Positions 6,602 to 13,313 of a DNA stretch of 23,736 nucleotides are shown in pieces. The first letter of the stretch is position 1. Every line of letters starts with the position of its first letter. The position numbers and the translations under genes are program-made. Where the stretch lies: NCBI GenBank assembly GCA_031401675.1, contig JANNRR010000128.1, positions 1 through 23,736 on the forward strand, read 5' to 3'. The DNA is from JANNRR01 sp031401675 (GTDB taxonomy: Bacteria > Pseudomonadota > Alphaproteobacteria > Rhodobacterales > Rhodobacteraceae). Below the pieces are notes generated by a model, which searched no databases, was not told the origin of the DNA, and worked only from the letters and a program-made list of their open reading frames with translations.

Positions 6602-7848
6602 TGACGGACGCCACCGATCCTGCCCGGCCTCCCGGAATTTCCACGATCCTTTCCGGGGTGATGCGGCAGGATCGGGGGCGGATACTTTCGGCGGTGATCG
6701 CGCGTGCCGGCGATTTTTCCCTGGCTGAGGACGCGCTTGGCGATGCGGCGGTTGCTGCCATGCAGCACTGGGGACGCTCTGGCGTGCCAAGCAACCCGAC
6801 GGCCTGGCTGATCCGCGTCGCCTTTCGCAAGGCCATCGACCGGTTGCGAAAATCGGCGCGTGACGATCGGGAACGGGCCGCGCTGTTGATCCTGGCGCGC
6901 GATGAGGCCGAGGAGGACGCCGAATTGATCGCCGACGAACGGCTGCGCCTGATTTTCACCTGCTGCCACCCGGCATTGGAGACGAAAAGCCGGGTTGCCC
7001 TGACGCTGCGCACCGTCGGCGGCCTGACCACCGCCGAAATCGCCAGCGCGTTTCTGGATCAGGAAGCAACCATGGCGCAGCGGCTCAGCCGCGCGCGTGC
7101 CAGGATATCGGCCACCGCCATGCCGTTTGCCATCCCCGAACCCGAAGAATGGACCGACAGGCTCGGCTCGGTGCTGACCGTGATCTATCTGATCTTCAAC
7201 GAAGGCTATCAGGCCAGTTCCGGCGACCATCCCTTGCGTCAGGCCCTGTGTGCCGAGGCGATTTTCCTGGCGCGTACGCTGGTCGCGCTGATGCCGGGGC
7301 AGGCCGAGATCGAAGGGTTGCTGGCGCTGATGCTGCTGACGCATGCGCGGCACCGGGCGCGGCTGGATGCGGGTGGCGAATATGCCGATCTTGCCCGACA
7401 GGACCGCCGGCTTTGGGACGAGGCGATGATCGCCGAGGGGCTGTCGATCCTGGATCGCGCGGTGGCGCGGCTGGACGGCGGCCCCTATCAGATTCAGGCG
7501 GCGATTTCGGCGCTGCACCTTGCCGGGGTGCGGGTTGGGGCGACCGATTGGCGGCAGATCCTGATGCTGTACGATTCGCTGTGGCGGCTGGTCCCGTCGC
7601 CGGTGGTGCAGCTGAACCGGGCGGTCGCCCTGTTCGAGGCGGGGCGGCGGGACATGGCACTGGCCGAGCTTCATCAGATATCCGACCAGCTTTCGGCCTA
7701 TCAGCCGTTCCACGCCGCACTGGCCGACCTTTTGGCCCGGTCCGACCAGATCGAAGCCGCCCGGGCGGCTTATGACCGTGCCATCGATCTGTGCCCGACG
7801 CCGGTGCAGGCGCGTTTCCTGACTGCACGGCGTGACCGACTGGGATAG
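6601..7848 (+). CDS. ECF42-type RNA polymerase sigma factor with TPR-like C-terminal domain
   Basis: This 415-residue protein is far longer than a usual ECF sigma factor of about 190. Sigma region 2 lies near residues 20-85 (SLAEDALGDAAVAAMQHW, NPTAWLIRVAFRKAIDRLR) and region 4 near 112-170 (IFTCCHPALETKSRVALTLRTVGGLTTAEIASAFL). The long C-terminal extension carries the ECF42 hallmarks: VLTVIYLIFNEGYQASSG, LALMLLTHARHRAR, QDRRLWDEAMIAEG, GPYQIQAAISALH, SPVVQLNRAVALFEAG, and helix-turn-helix repeats like TPR units. In the ECF42 group no anti-sigma factor is encoded nearby and the extension is thought to control activity; none is seen here. It follows the DGPF gene with a 1-bp overlap. The inducing signal is unknown. 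Confidence 0.92.
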   Translation: MTDATDPARPPGISTILSGVMRQDRGRILSAVIARAGDFSLAEDALGDAAVAAMQHWGRSGVPSNPTAWLIRVAFRKAIDRLRKSARDDRERAALLILARDEAEEDAELIADERLRLIFTCCHPALETKSRVALTLRTVGGLTTAEIASAFLDQEATMAQRLSRARARISATAMPFAIPEPEEWTDRLGSVLTVIYLIFNEGYQASSGDHPLRQALCAEAIFLARTLVALMPGQAEIEGLLALMLLTHARHRARLDAGGEYADLARQDRRLWDEAMIAEGLSILDRAVARLDGGPYQIQAAISALHLAGVRVGATDWRQILMLYDSLWRLVPSPVVQLNRAVALFEAGRRDMALAELHQISDQLSAYQPFHAALADLLARSDQIEAARAAYDRAIDLCPTPVQARFLTARRDRLG

Positions 7849-7872
7849 GACCGGCGGAAGTGCGTTCCGACG

Positions 7873-7900
7873 AAAAAAAAGGCCGAGCAAACGCTCGGCC
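7873..7900 (-). terminator. Strong intrinsic terminator, minus strand
   Basis: A perfect 8-bp GC stem GGCCGAGC (7893-7900 read in reverse) with a four-base loop is followed on the minus strand by eight T residues (A run 7873-7880). It would end transcripts coming from the lysR side, about 200 bp past the lysR stop, or a separate small RNA. It is not in the orientation to end the sigma factor gene. Confidence 0.85.
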
Positions 7901-7990
7901 GAAGTCCAACAGGGAGGTAGAAGGTACGCAGTCGCCCGCGCCACCTTCATCCGATGAAATAGGACGCAGGTGCTGACCTGGCAAGCCCGT
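7873..7990 (-). ncRNA. Candidate small RNA ending in the strong terminator
   Basis: Between a PhaR-site-like palindrome and the terminator, about 110 bases on the minus strand read as a possible sRNA. They hold a small hairpin (CAGGT-N4-ACCTG) and a single-stranded-looking CTACCTCCCTG segment, which resembles an anti-Shine-Dalgarno seed. They end in a stem with eight U residues. The only ATG-started frame runs straight through the terminator, so a peptide is unlikely. The 5' end and promoter are not determined. The alternative is simply the 3' UTR of lysR. Confidence 0.35.
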
Positions 7991-7993
7991 CTT

Positions 7994-8009
7994 TGCTGCA
8001 ATTGCAGCA
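7994..8009. promoter_or_regulatory. PhaR-box-like 16-bp perfect palindrome
   Basis: TGCTGCAATTGCAGCA is a perfect palindrome containing CTGC-N4-GCAG. The PHA-granule regulator PhaR of Paracoccus denitrificans is reported to bind CTGC-N3/4-GCAG. It lies just upstream, on the minus strand, of the candidate sRNA. Confidence 0.4.
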
Positions 8010-8102
8010 TGACCGGCATGCAACCCGCACATGCCTTGGGCAGGCCGCGCATCTTTCAGGCGTTTTCATGACGTCGCGGGCTTCCGTCGTCGGGTATCGG
8101 CC

Positions 8103-8996
8103 CTACATCTGTTGCCGTTTGCGATGCGCGAATATCTCATCCGTCACGAAATCCCGGAATGCGGCAACCCGTTTGGAATGGCGCAGTTCCTCGGGATAGG
8201 CGAGGAATACCGGCACCTCGCCGCTTTCGACATCCGGCAATACCCGCACCAGATTGGGAAAATCCTCGTTCAGGTAATCCGGCAGAACCCCGATGCCAAG
8301 ATTTGACAGCACCGCCTGCAACACTCCGAAATAGTTGTTGACCGTCAGCGTCGAGGGGATGTCGTAGCCCAGCAGGGTCTGCACCAGCGCGGCCCCGGCA
8401 CTGACCTGCGGCGATGCCGGGCTTTGGCTGATCAGCCGATGCACCGACAGATCTTCCATCCGGTGCGGGGTGCCGCGCTCTGCCAGATAGGCCTCGGTCG
8501 CATAAAGCCGCATCTTGATGTTCATCAGGCGCTTGCGGATCAGGTCGGCCTGGCTGGGTTCCTTCATCCGGATCGCCACATCGGCTTCGCGCATCGGCAG
8601 GTCCAGCACCCGTTCTTCCAGCATCAGATCGATCTTCAGATCGGGGTATTTGGCATAGAGCGCCGACAGCCGCGGCGCCAGCCACAGGGTGCCGAAGGCC
8701 GTCGTGGTGGTGACCCGCAGTTCGCCGAACACCTCGTCCTTGCTGTCGCGGATGCGGGCGCTGGCGGCATCCAGCCGCTTGACCATGGAATTGGTGGCAT
8801 CGAACAGCAATTCACCCTGTTCGGTCAGGATCAGGCCACGGGCATGGCGGTGGAACAGGATGGTGTTCAGGCTTTCCTCCAGTGCGCGGATCTGGCGGCT
8901 GACGGCGGACTGCGACAGATGCAGCGACTCGCCGGCATGGGTCAGGCTGCCGGCATCGGCAACCGCGTGAAAGATTCTCAGCTTGTCCCAGTCCAT
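8103..8996 (-). CDS. LysR-family transcriptional regulator
   Basis: This is a 297-residue regulator with the standard LysR layout. The winged helix-turn-helix at residues 1-60 (MDWDKLRIFHAVADAGSLTHAGESLHLSQSAVSRQIRALEE) precedes a linker helix and a two-lobed substrate-binding domain from about 90 (GELRVTTTTAFGTLWLAPRL to LGIGVLPDYL). Length is normal. The ATG at 8996 has AGAGG five bases upstream. It is divergent from the acyltransferase gene with a 214-bp gap, so it may control that gene or itself, but the effector and target are not shown by the sequence. On its 3' side the next minus-strand signal is the strong terminator about 200 bp away. Confidence 0.92.
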   Translation of the reverse strand: MDWDKLRIFHAVADAGSLTHAGESLHLSQSAVSRQIRALEESLNTILFHRHARGLILTEQGELLFDATNSMVKRLDAASARIRDSKDEVFGELRVTTTTAFGTLWLAPRLSALYAKYPDLKIDLMLEERVLDLPMREADVAIRMKEPSQADLIRKRLMNIKMRLYATEAYLAERGTPHRMEDLSVHRLISQSPASPQVSAGAALVQTLLGYDIPSTLTVNNYFGVLQAVLSNLGIGVLPDYLNEDFPNLVRVLPDVESGEVPVFLAYPEELRHSKRVAAFRDFVTDEIFAHRKRQQM

Positions 8997-9176
8997 CGCC
9001 GCCTCTTTGCCCGCGTGCTGCCCCGTCGGCTAGCCTTAGCAAAAGCCGGTGCGATCACCAATCCTCATTCGCCGCAGGGCCGGATCAGTGCCCCGGCGGC
9101 TGAAACCGGTTTTGCGATCACGCTCTTGTGGAACTGTCACCGGATCGTCATCTTTGCTGGCCAGACTCGCGGAACT

Positions 9177-9193
9177 TGGATAGATCGTATCCA
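9177..9193. promoter_or_regulatory. Inverted repeat just upstream of the acyltransferase gene
   Basis: TGGATA-GATCG-TATCCA lies 17 bases before the start codon, directly ahead of the GGAGGGG ribosome-binding site. It could be an operator or a 5' UTR hairpin. The remainder of the lysR/acyltransferase gap (8997-9210) shows an AAACCGGTTT palindrome at 9103-9112 and no clear promoter. Confidence 0.3.
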
Positions 9194-9210
9194 GAGATGA
9201 CGGAGGGGCC

Positions 9211-10098
9211 ATGCGGTCGCAACAGATAGCGCGCGAGATCAGCTACGCAAGTTCGGCCCGGTCACGAAGCGGGCGGGCCCTGATCCGGGTGCTGGAGAAT
9301 GCGACAGGCCGACTGGGCCTAATCCGCCGTGCCGAAGGCTACGAACACGAGGTTTCGCGCGGCAGGGTGTTCTGGGATGTGATCGTCGAGCGCTATGGCC
9401 TGTCGCTGGATGTGGTCGGCGGCGCGCTGTCGAACATCCCGGCCAATGGTCCGCTGATCCTGATCGCCAACCATCCCTACGGCATCCTTGACGGCCTGAT
9501 CATGGGTCACATCCTCAGCCGGATTCGCGGCGATTTCCGCATTCTGGCCAATTCGGTGTTCCGCCGGGCCGAGGACCTGAACCGGGTGCTGCTGCCGATC
9601 TCGTTCGACGAGACCAAGGAGGCGGTGAAACTCAATCTGCACACAAGGGCCGTCGCGCTGGACTATCTGGCCAAGGGCGGGGCCATCGGCGTGTTTCCCG
9701 GCGGCACCGTGTCGACCGCCGCCCGGCCCTTTGCGCATCCGATGGACCCGGGCTGGCGCAATTTCACCGCCAAGATGATCGCGCGGTCCGATGCCACCGT
9801 GGTGCCGATCTTTTTCGAGGGGCACAACAGCCGCCTGTTCCAGCTGGCCAGCCATCTGCATCAGACGCTGCGGCTGGCGCTTCTGATCAAGGAGTTCCGC
9901 TCGCGCGTTGGCGAACCGGTGCGGCTGGTGGTGGGCGAACCGATCCCGTCGGCCCGGCTCGCGCCCTATAAATCCGACCCGCGGGCGATGATGGACTATT
10001 TGCGGAAATCCACCTACGAGCTGTCGCCGAAGCCGTTGAAGTCGCTCGACTACGGCTTCGAGTTCGAAGACAAGTACCGCGAGCGGAACCGGGCATAG
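9211..10098 (+). CDS. Lysophospholipid acyltransferase family protein (PlsC-like)
   Basis: Such enzymes transfer an acyl chain onto a lysophospholipid, lyso-ornithine lipid or similar acceptor at the inner membrane. The 295-residue product has the acceptor motif NHPYGILDGL (His88, Asp94). That is an HX5D spacing rather than the HX4D of classic PlsC, as in the subgroup found with ornithine-lipid and hemolysin-like acyltransferases. A second block, GAIGVFPGGTVST (about residues 157-169), matches the PEGT/FPxG substrate-binding motif, and VVPIFFEGHNSRLF is the third conserved block. The ATG at 9211 follows GGAGGGG. murI starts one base after its stop, so the two are co-transcribed. The exact acceptor lipid cannot be told from sequence alone. 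Confidence 0.85.
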   Translation: MRSQQIAREISYASSARSRSGRALIRVLENATGRLGLIRRAEGYEHEVSRGRVFWDVIVERYGLSLDVVGGALSNIPANGPLILIANHPYGILDGLIMGHILSRIRGDFRILANSVFRRAEDLNRVLLPISFDETKEAVKLNLHTRAVALDYLAKGGAIGVFPGGTVSTAARPFAHPMDPGWRNFTAKMIARSDATVVPIFFEGHNSRLFQLASHLHQTLRLALLIKEFRSRVGEPVRLVVGEPIPSARLAPYKSDPRAMMDYLRKSTYELSPKPLKSLDYGFEFEDKYRERNRA

Positions 10099-10099
10099 C

Positions 10100-10912
10100 A
10101 TGGCAGTCGGCGTGTTCGATAGCGGCCTTGGCGGCCTGACCGTCCTCGCCGCCCTGAGCCAGCGCCTGCCGGATGTGCCCTTCGTCTATTACGGCGACAA
10201 CCGGCACGCCCCCTACGGTGTCCGCGACGCCGACGACATTTTTGCCCTGACCTGTACCGGGGTCGAGCGGCTGTGGGACGAGGGCTGCGATCTGGTGATC
10301 CTGGCCTGCAACACCGCCTCGGCCGCAGCGCTGCGCCGCATGCAGGAAACCTGGGTGCCGCCGGAAAAGCGCGTGCTTGGGGTGTTCGTGCCGCTGATCG
10401 AGGCGCTGACCGAACGGCAATGGGGCGACAACTCGCCACCGCGCGAGGTTGCGGTCAAGCATGTCGCGCTGTTCGCCACCCCCGTCACCGTCGCCAGCCG
10501 CGCCTTTCAGCGTGAACTGGCCTTTCGCGCCATCGGGGTGGATGTCGAGGCGCAATCCTGCGGCGGCGTGGTCGACGCCATCGAGCAGGGCGACGAGGAA
10601 CTGGCCGCCACGCTGGTGCGCGCCCATGTCGACGCCCTGAGACGCCGCATGCCGCACCCCGAGGCCGCCATCCTCGGCTGCACCCACTATCCGCTGATGG
10701 AGAAGGTGTTCGCCGAAGCATTGGGTCCGGGCGTGAAGGTCTACAGCCAGGCCGATCTGGTCGCGGCGTCGTTGGCCGATTATCTGGAGCGGCGGCCGCA
10801 GTTCCGGGGCGCCGGCGGGGTGTCGAAGTTCCTGACGACAGGGGACGCGAAAGCGGTCAGCGACAAGGCGACGCAGTTCATGCGCAAGCGGGTGGTGTTC
10901 GAGGGGGTGTGA
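10100..10912 (+). CDS. murI: Glutamate racemase
   Basis: MurI converts L- to D-glutamate for peptidoglycan precursors in the cytoplasm. The 270-residue product has GVFDSGLGGLTVL at the N terminus, YYGDNRHAPYG, and both catalytic cysteines: Cys70 in VILACNTASAAA and Cys194 in ILGCTHYPLM. Length is typical. A stretch around residues 104-121 (TERQWGDNSPPREVAVKH) looks like a lineage-specific loop. The start lies one base after the acyltransferase stop. A pair of competing inverted repeats follows the stop directly and may end the transcript. Confidence 0.96.
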   Translation: MAVGVFDSGLGGLTVLAALSQRLPDVPFVYYGDNRHAPYGVRDADDIFALTCTGVERLWDEGCDLVILACNTASAAALRRMQETWVPPEKRVLGVFVPLIEALTERQWGDNSPPREVAVKHVALFATPVTVASRAFQRELAFRAIGVDVEAQSCGGVVDAIEQGDEELAATLVRAHVDALRRRMPHPEAAILGCTHYPLMEKVFAEALGPGVKVYSQADLVAASLADYLERRPQFRGAGGVSKFLTTGDAKAVSDKATQFMRKRVVFEGV

Positions 10913-10914
10913 GA

Positions 10915-10985
10915 CGTAGGGTGGGGTTCCACCCCACCACTTCATTGCTCCTCGGCGAAGCGGTCGGGTCGAACCCCACCCTACG
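10915..10985. repeat. REP-like inverted repeat with competing hairpins
   Basis: Perfect 15-nt arms CGTAGGGTGGGGTTC (10915-10929) and GAACCCCACCCTACG (10971-10985) are separated by 41 bases. The left arm can also fold locally as GGTGGGGT-tcc-ACCCCACC (10920-10938), so two exclusive structures exist. The GTAGGGTGGG/CCCACCCTAC wording is like dispersed palindromic repeats in many proteobacteria. It starts two bases after the murI stop and may act as a terminator. Confidence 0.65.
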
Positions 10986-11004
10986 ATTGCCCTTGTTTCC
11001 CCGG

Positions 11005-11019
11005 TTAACAACCCCTTAA
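11005..11019. promoter_or_regulatory. CtrA binding site (TTAA-N7-TTAA)
   Basis: TTAACAACCCCTTAA is a perfect match to the full CtrA consensus TTAA-N7-TTAA, followed by C. It lies 152 bases upstream of argC, in the only large gap of the murI-to-paaG run. CtrA is the cell-cycle response regulator that in Rhodobacter capsulatus controls gene transfer agent and lysis genes. Confidence 0.55.
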
Positions 11020-11060
11020 CGCCAACTCCCTTATCACGAAAAATCAACAGCTTACCCCCC

Positions 11061-11076
11061 GTAACACGTGTGTTAC
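11061..11076. promoter_or_regulatory. Inverted repeat GTAACAC-N2-GTGTTAC
   Basis: Perfect 7-nt arms with a 2-base centre lie between two CCCCCC runs, 95 bases before argC. The geometry is that of a dimeric regulator site. The regulator is unknown to me. Confidence 0.35.
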
Positions 11077-11170
11077 ACCCCCCGCAACTCACCCAGATAT
11101 CAGTTGCCTTCCCGTCCCCCCTCTGCCATCACTCGCCCGATTTCGACGCCGGATCTCGACGGAGGCCCCG

Positions 11171-12199
11171 ATGACTCACAAGATCGCCATTCTCGGCGCG
11201 TCCGGCTATACCGGGGCCGAACTTGTCCGCCTGATCGCGACCCATCCGAGCCTAAGGGTTGCCGCCCTGTCCGCCGACCGCAAGGCCGGGCAGGCGATGG
11301 CCGAGGTTTTCCCGCACCTGCGCCACCTCGACCTGCCGCGCCTGCAAAAGATCGACGAGATGACGTGGGCCGGGATCGATCTGATCTTCTGCGCCCTGCC
11401 GCACGCCACCTCGCAGGCGGTGATCAGGGAATTGCCGCGCGACATGAAGATCGTCGATCTCAGCGCCGACTTCCGGCTGCGCGACCCGGCGGAGTATCAG
11501 AAATGGTACGGCCAGCCGCACATCGCCCCGGAATTGCAGGCCGAAGCCGTGTATGGGCTGACCGAGTTCTACCGCGACCAGATCAGGGAGGCGCGGCTGG
11601 TGGCCGGCACCGGCTGCAACGCCGCCGCCGGCCAGTACGCGCTCTGCCCGCTGATCGAGGCCGGGGTCATCGATCTGGATCATATCGTGATCGACCTGAA
11701 GGCCGGAGTTTCGGGGGCCGGGCGCAGCCTGAAGGAGACCCTGCTGCATGCCGAACTGTCCGAAGGCACGCAGACCTACGCCGCCGGCGGCACCCACCGG
11801 CATCTGGGCGAGTTCGATCAGGAGTTCTCGAAAGCCGCCGGCCGCCCGGTCCGGGTGCAGTTCACGCCGCATCTGATCCCGATGAACCGGGGAGTTCTGG
11901 CGACGGTCTATGTGCGGGGTGATCCGGCCGCGGTGCATGCCGCGCTGGCCGCGCGCTATGCCGGCGAGCCGTTTCTGCAGGTGCTGCCCATCGGCGAACT
12001 GCCCGCGACCCGCGCCGTGCGCGGCTCGAACTTCGTGCATCTGGGGGTCGTGGGCGACCGGCTGCCGGGTCGGGCGGTGGTGGTTGCGGTCTTGGACAAT
12101 CTGACCAAGGGATCGTCGGGGCAGGCCATCCAGAACGCCAATCTGATGCTTGGCATCCCGGAAACGGCGGGGCTGATGCTGGCCCCGGTCTTCCCATGA
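11171..12199 (+). CDS. argC: N-acetyl-gamma-glutamyl-phosphate reductase
   Basis: ArgC makes N-acetylglutamate semialdehyde in arginine synthesis using NADPH. The 342-residue protein has the dinucleotide-binding GASGYTGAELVRL (residues 9-21), FCALPH, and catalytic Cys149 in VAGTGCNAAAGQYAL. The usual Pro before Gly-Cys is Thr here, as I recall for Rhodobacter-type ArgC. The catalytic His lies in the THRHLGEFDQEF block (residues 208-219), and FTPHLIPMNRG is conserved. GGAGG stands five bases before the ATG. Its last four bases overlap ccmE (ATGA), so an arginine gene heads a cytochrome c maturation and lysis run. A CtrA-type site and a 16-bp inverted repeat lie upstream. Confidence 0.96.
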   Translation: MTHKIAILGASGYTGAELVRLIATHPSLRVAALSADRKAGQAMAEVFPHLRHLDLPRLQKIDEMTWAGIDLIFCALPHATSQAVIRELPRDMKIVDLSADFRLRDPAEYQKWYGQPHIAPELQAEAVYGLTEFYRDQIREARLVAGTGCNAAAGQYALCPLIEAGVIDLDHIVIDLKAGVSGAGRSLKETLLHAELSEGTQTYAAGGTHRHLGEFDQEFSKAAGRPVRVQFTPHLIPMNRGVLATVYVRGDPAAVHAALAARYAGEPFLQVLPIGELPATRAVRGSNFVHLGVVGDRLPGRAVVVAVLDNLTKGSSGQAIQNANLMLGIPETAGLMLAPVFP

Positions 12200-12642
12200 A
12201 GGGCCTGAAGAAACAGCGGCGGATCCAGATTGTGGTGCTGGCAGTCGTGGCGCTGTGCGGGGCAACGGCGATGATCGGCTATGCCATGCGCGACGGCATC
12301 GCCTATTTCCGTTCGCCGACGCAGGTGCTGGAGGCACCACCGGCCCCGGAAGAGTTGTTCCGGATCGGCGGGCTGGTCAGCGAAGGATCCATCGTGCGCG
12401 GGCAGGGGGCAACCGTCAGCTTTTCGGTGACCGATACCAAAAGCACGGTGAACGTCAGCTATACCGGCGTGCTTCCGGACCTGTTCGACGAAGGGCAGGG
12501 CATGGTCGGCACCGGTCGCTATGTGAACGGCGTGTTCGTGGCGACCGAGATTCTGGCCAAGCATGATGAAACCTACATGCCAAAGGAAGTGATCGACGCG
12601 CTGAAGGAACAGGGCGTCTACCAACCTGCGGACGGTAGCTAA
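12196..12642 (+). CDS. ccmE: Cytochrome c maturation heme chaperone CcmE
   Basis: CcmE is anchored in the inner membrane with a periplasmic beta-barrel that binds heme covalently and delivers it to the CcmF/CcmH ligase. The 148-residue product begins with a basic KGLKKQRRIQ stretch and one membrane anchor (about residues 10-30). It continues with FRIGGLVSEGSIVRGQGATVSFSVTD and GVLPDLFDEGQGMVGTGRY. It ends with the heme-binding KHDETYMPKEV, in which His123 is the covalent heme ligand and Tyr127 completes HxxxY. It starts inside argC with a 4-bp overlap and lacks a good Shine-Dalgarno, so translation is probably coupled. Partners ccmF and ccmH come after a two-gene lysis insert. Confidence 0.96.
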   Translation: MKGLKKQRRIQIVVLAVVALCGATAMIGYAMRDGIAYFRSPTQVLEAPPAPEELFRIGGLVSEGSIVRGQGATVSFSVTDTKSTVNVSYTGVLPDLFDEGQGMVGTGRYVNGVFVATEILAKHDETYMPKEVIDALKEQGVYQPADGS

Positions 12643-12701
12643 GGCGGAAATTAATCGCTTCGGCGCGATCCTGCCCCGCAATCGCATCGCAGGGGGTGAT
12701 C

Positions 12702-13313
12702 ATGCGTTCCGTCGCCGAAATTGCCGAAGAAATCGTGGCCCGCGAGGGTGGCTTTGTGAACGACCCCGACGATCCGGGTGGTGCCACCAAATATGGCGTG
12801 ACCATCGGCACCATGCAGCGGCTGGGTCTGGACCTGACCGGCGACGGTCGAGTGACCGCGACCGACGTGCAGCGGCTGACCCGGGATCAGGCCCGGTCGA
12901 TCTTTGTCGAGCATTACTTTCAGGGGCCGCGGATTGCCGACCTGCCGGAACCGCTGCAGGCCTCGGTGTTTGACATGTATGTCAATTCCGGTTCGAACGC
13001 CGTGAAGATTCTGCAGCGGCTGCTGCTGGACATGGGGCAGGACGTGACGACGGATGGCGTCATTGGCCCCAAAACCATCGAGGCGGCAAAGGCGGCGTAT
13101 GTTCTGGCACCGAACCATCTTGCGGACGCCTACGGCATTGCGCGGCGAAACTACTATTACAGTCTGGGCGACGCACGTCCGGCAAGCCGCAAATTTGCCA
13201 GACGCCGCGATGGCGGCAAAGGCGGCTGGATCACGAGGGCCGAGGAGTTCATCAGCCCGCGCTTTCATCTGAGCGAGATCGAGCATCGCGACCGGGTGGC
13301 CAGATGGGCATGA
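12702..13313 (+). CDS. GTA-type endolysin (glycoside hydrolase 108 family)
   Basis: This 203-residue peptidoglycan hydrolase is of the GH108 plus PG_binding_3 type. The catalytic Glu15 lies in the family signature EGGFVNDPDDPGGATKYGVT. LTRDQARSIFVEHYF and VFDMYVNSG follow, then a C-terminal wall-binding part with TDGVIGPKTIEAAKAA. No signal peptide is present, so a holin is needed for export. Residues 44-55 (DLTGDGRVTATD) fit an EF-hand-like calcium loop. The ATG at 12702 is preferred over GTG 12696 because AGGGGG ends five bases before it. It lies 59 bp after ccmE and overlaps the holin. In R. capsulatus an endolysin of this kind (rcc00555, from memory) releases gene transfer agent particles. 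Confidence 0.88.
   Translation: MRSVAEIAEEIVAREGGFVNDPDDPGGATKYGVTIGTMQRLGLDLTGDGRVTATDVQRLTRDQARSIFVEHYFQGPRIADLPEPLQASVFDMYVNSGSNAVKILQRLLLDMGQDVTTDGVIGPKTIEAAKAAYVLAPNHLADAYGIARRNYYYSLGDARPASRKFARRRDGGKGGWITRAEEFISPRFHLSEIEHRDRVARWA

Noticed and set aside
7895..7978. Small protein started by the ATG in the gap after the sigma gene (minus strand)
   Set aside because: The frame continues through the terminator stem and its T run, has no ribosome-binding site and shows no small-protein features.
6595..8052. 485-codon minus-strand frame opposite the sigma factor gene
   Set aside because: It covers the ECF42 gene in antisense, passes through the strong terminator and has shadow-type composition with no domain.
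11600..11640. Thr in place of the usual Pro before the ArgC catalytic Cys as a defect
   Set aside because: The GTGCNAA form is, to my recollection, normal in Rhodobacter-type ArgC, and the Cys, His and nucleotide motifs are intact.
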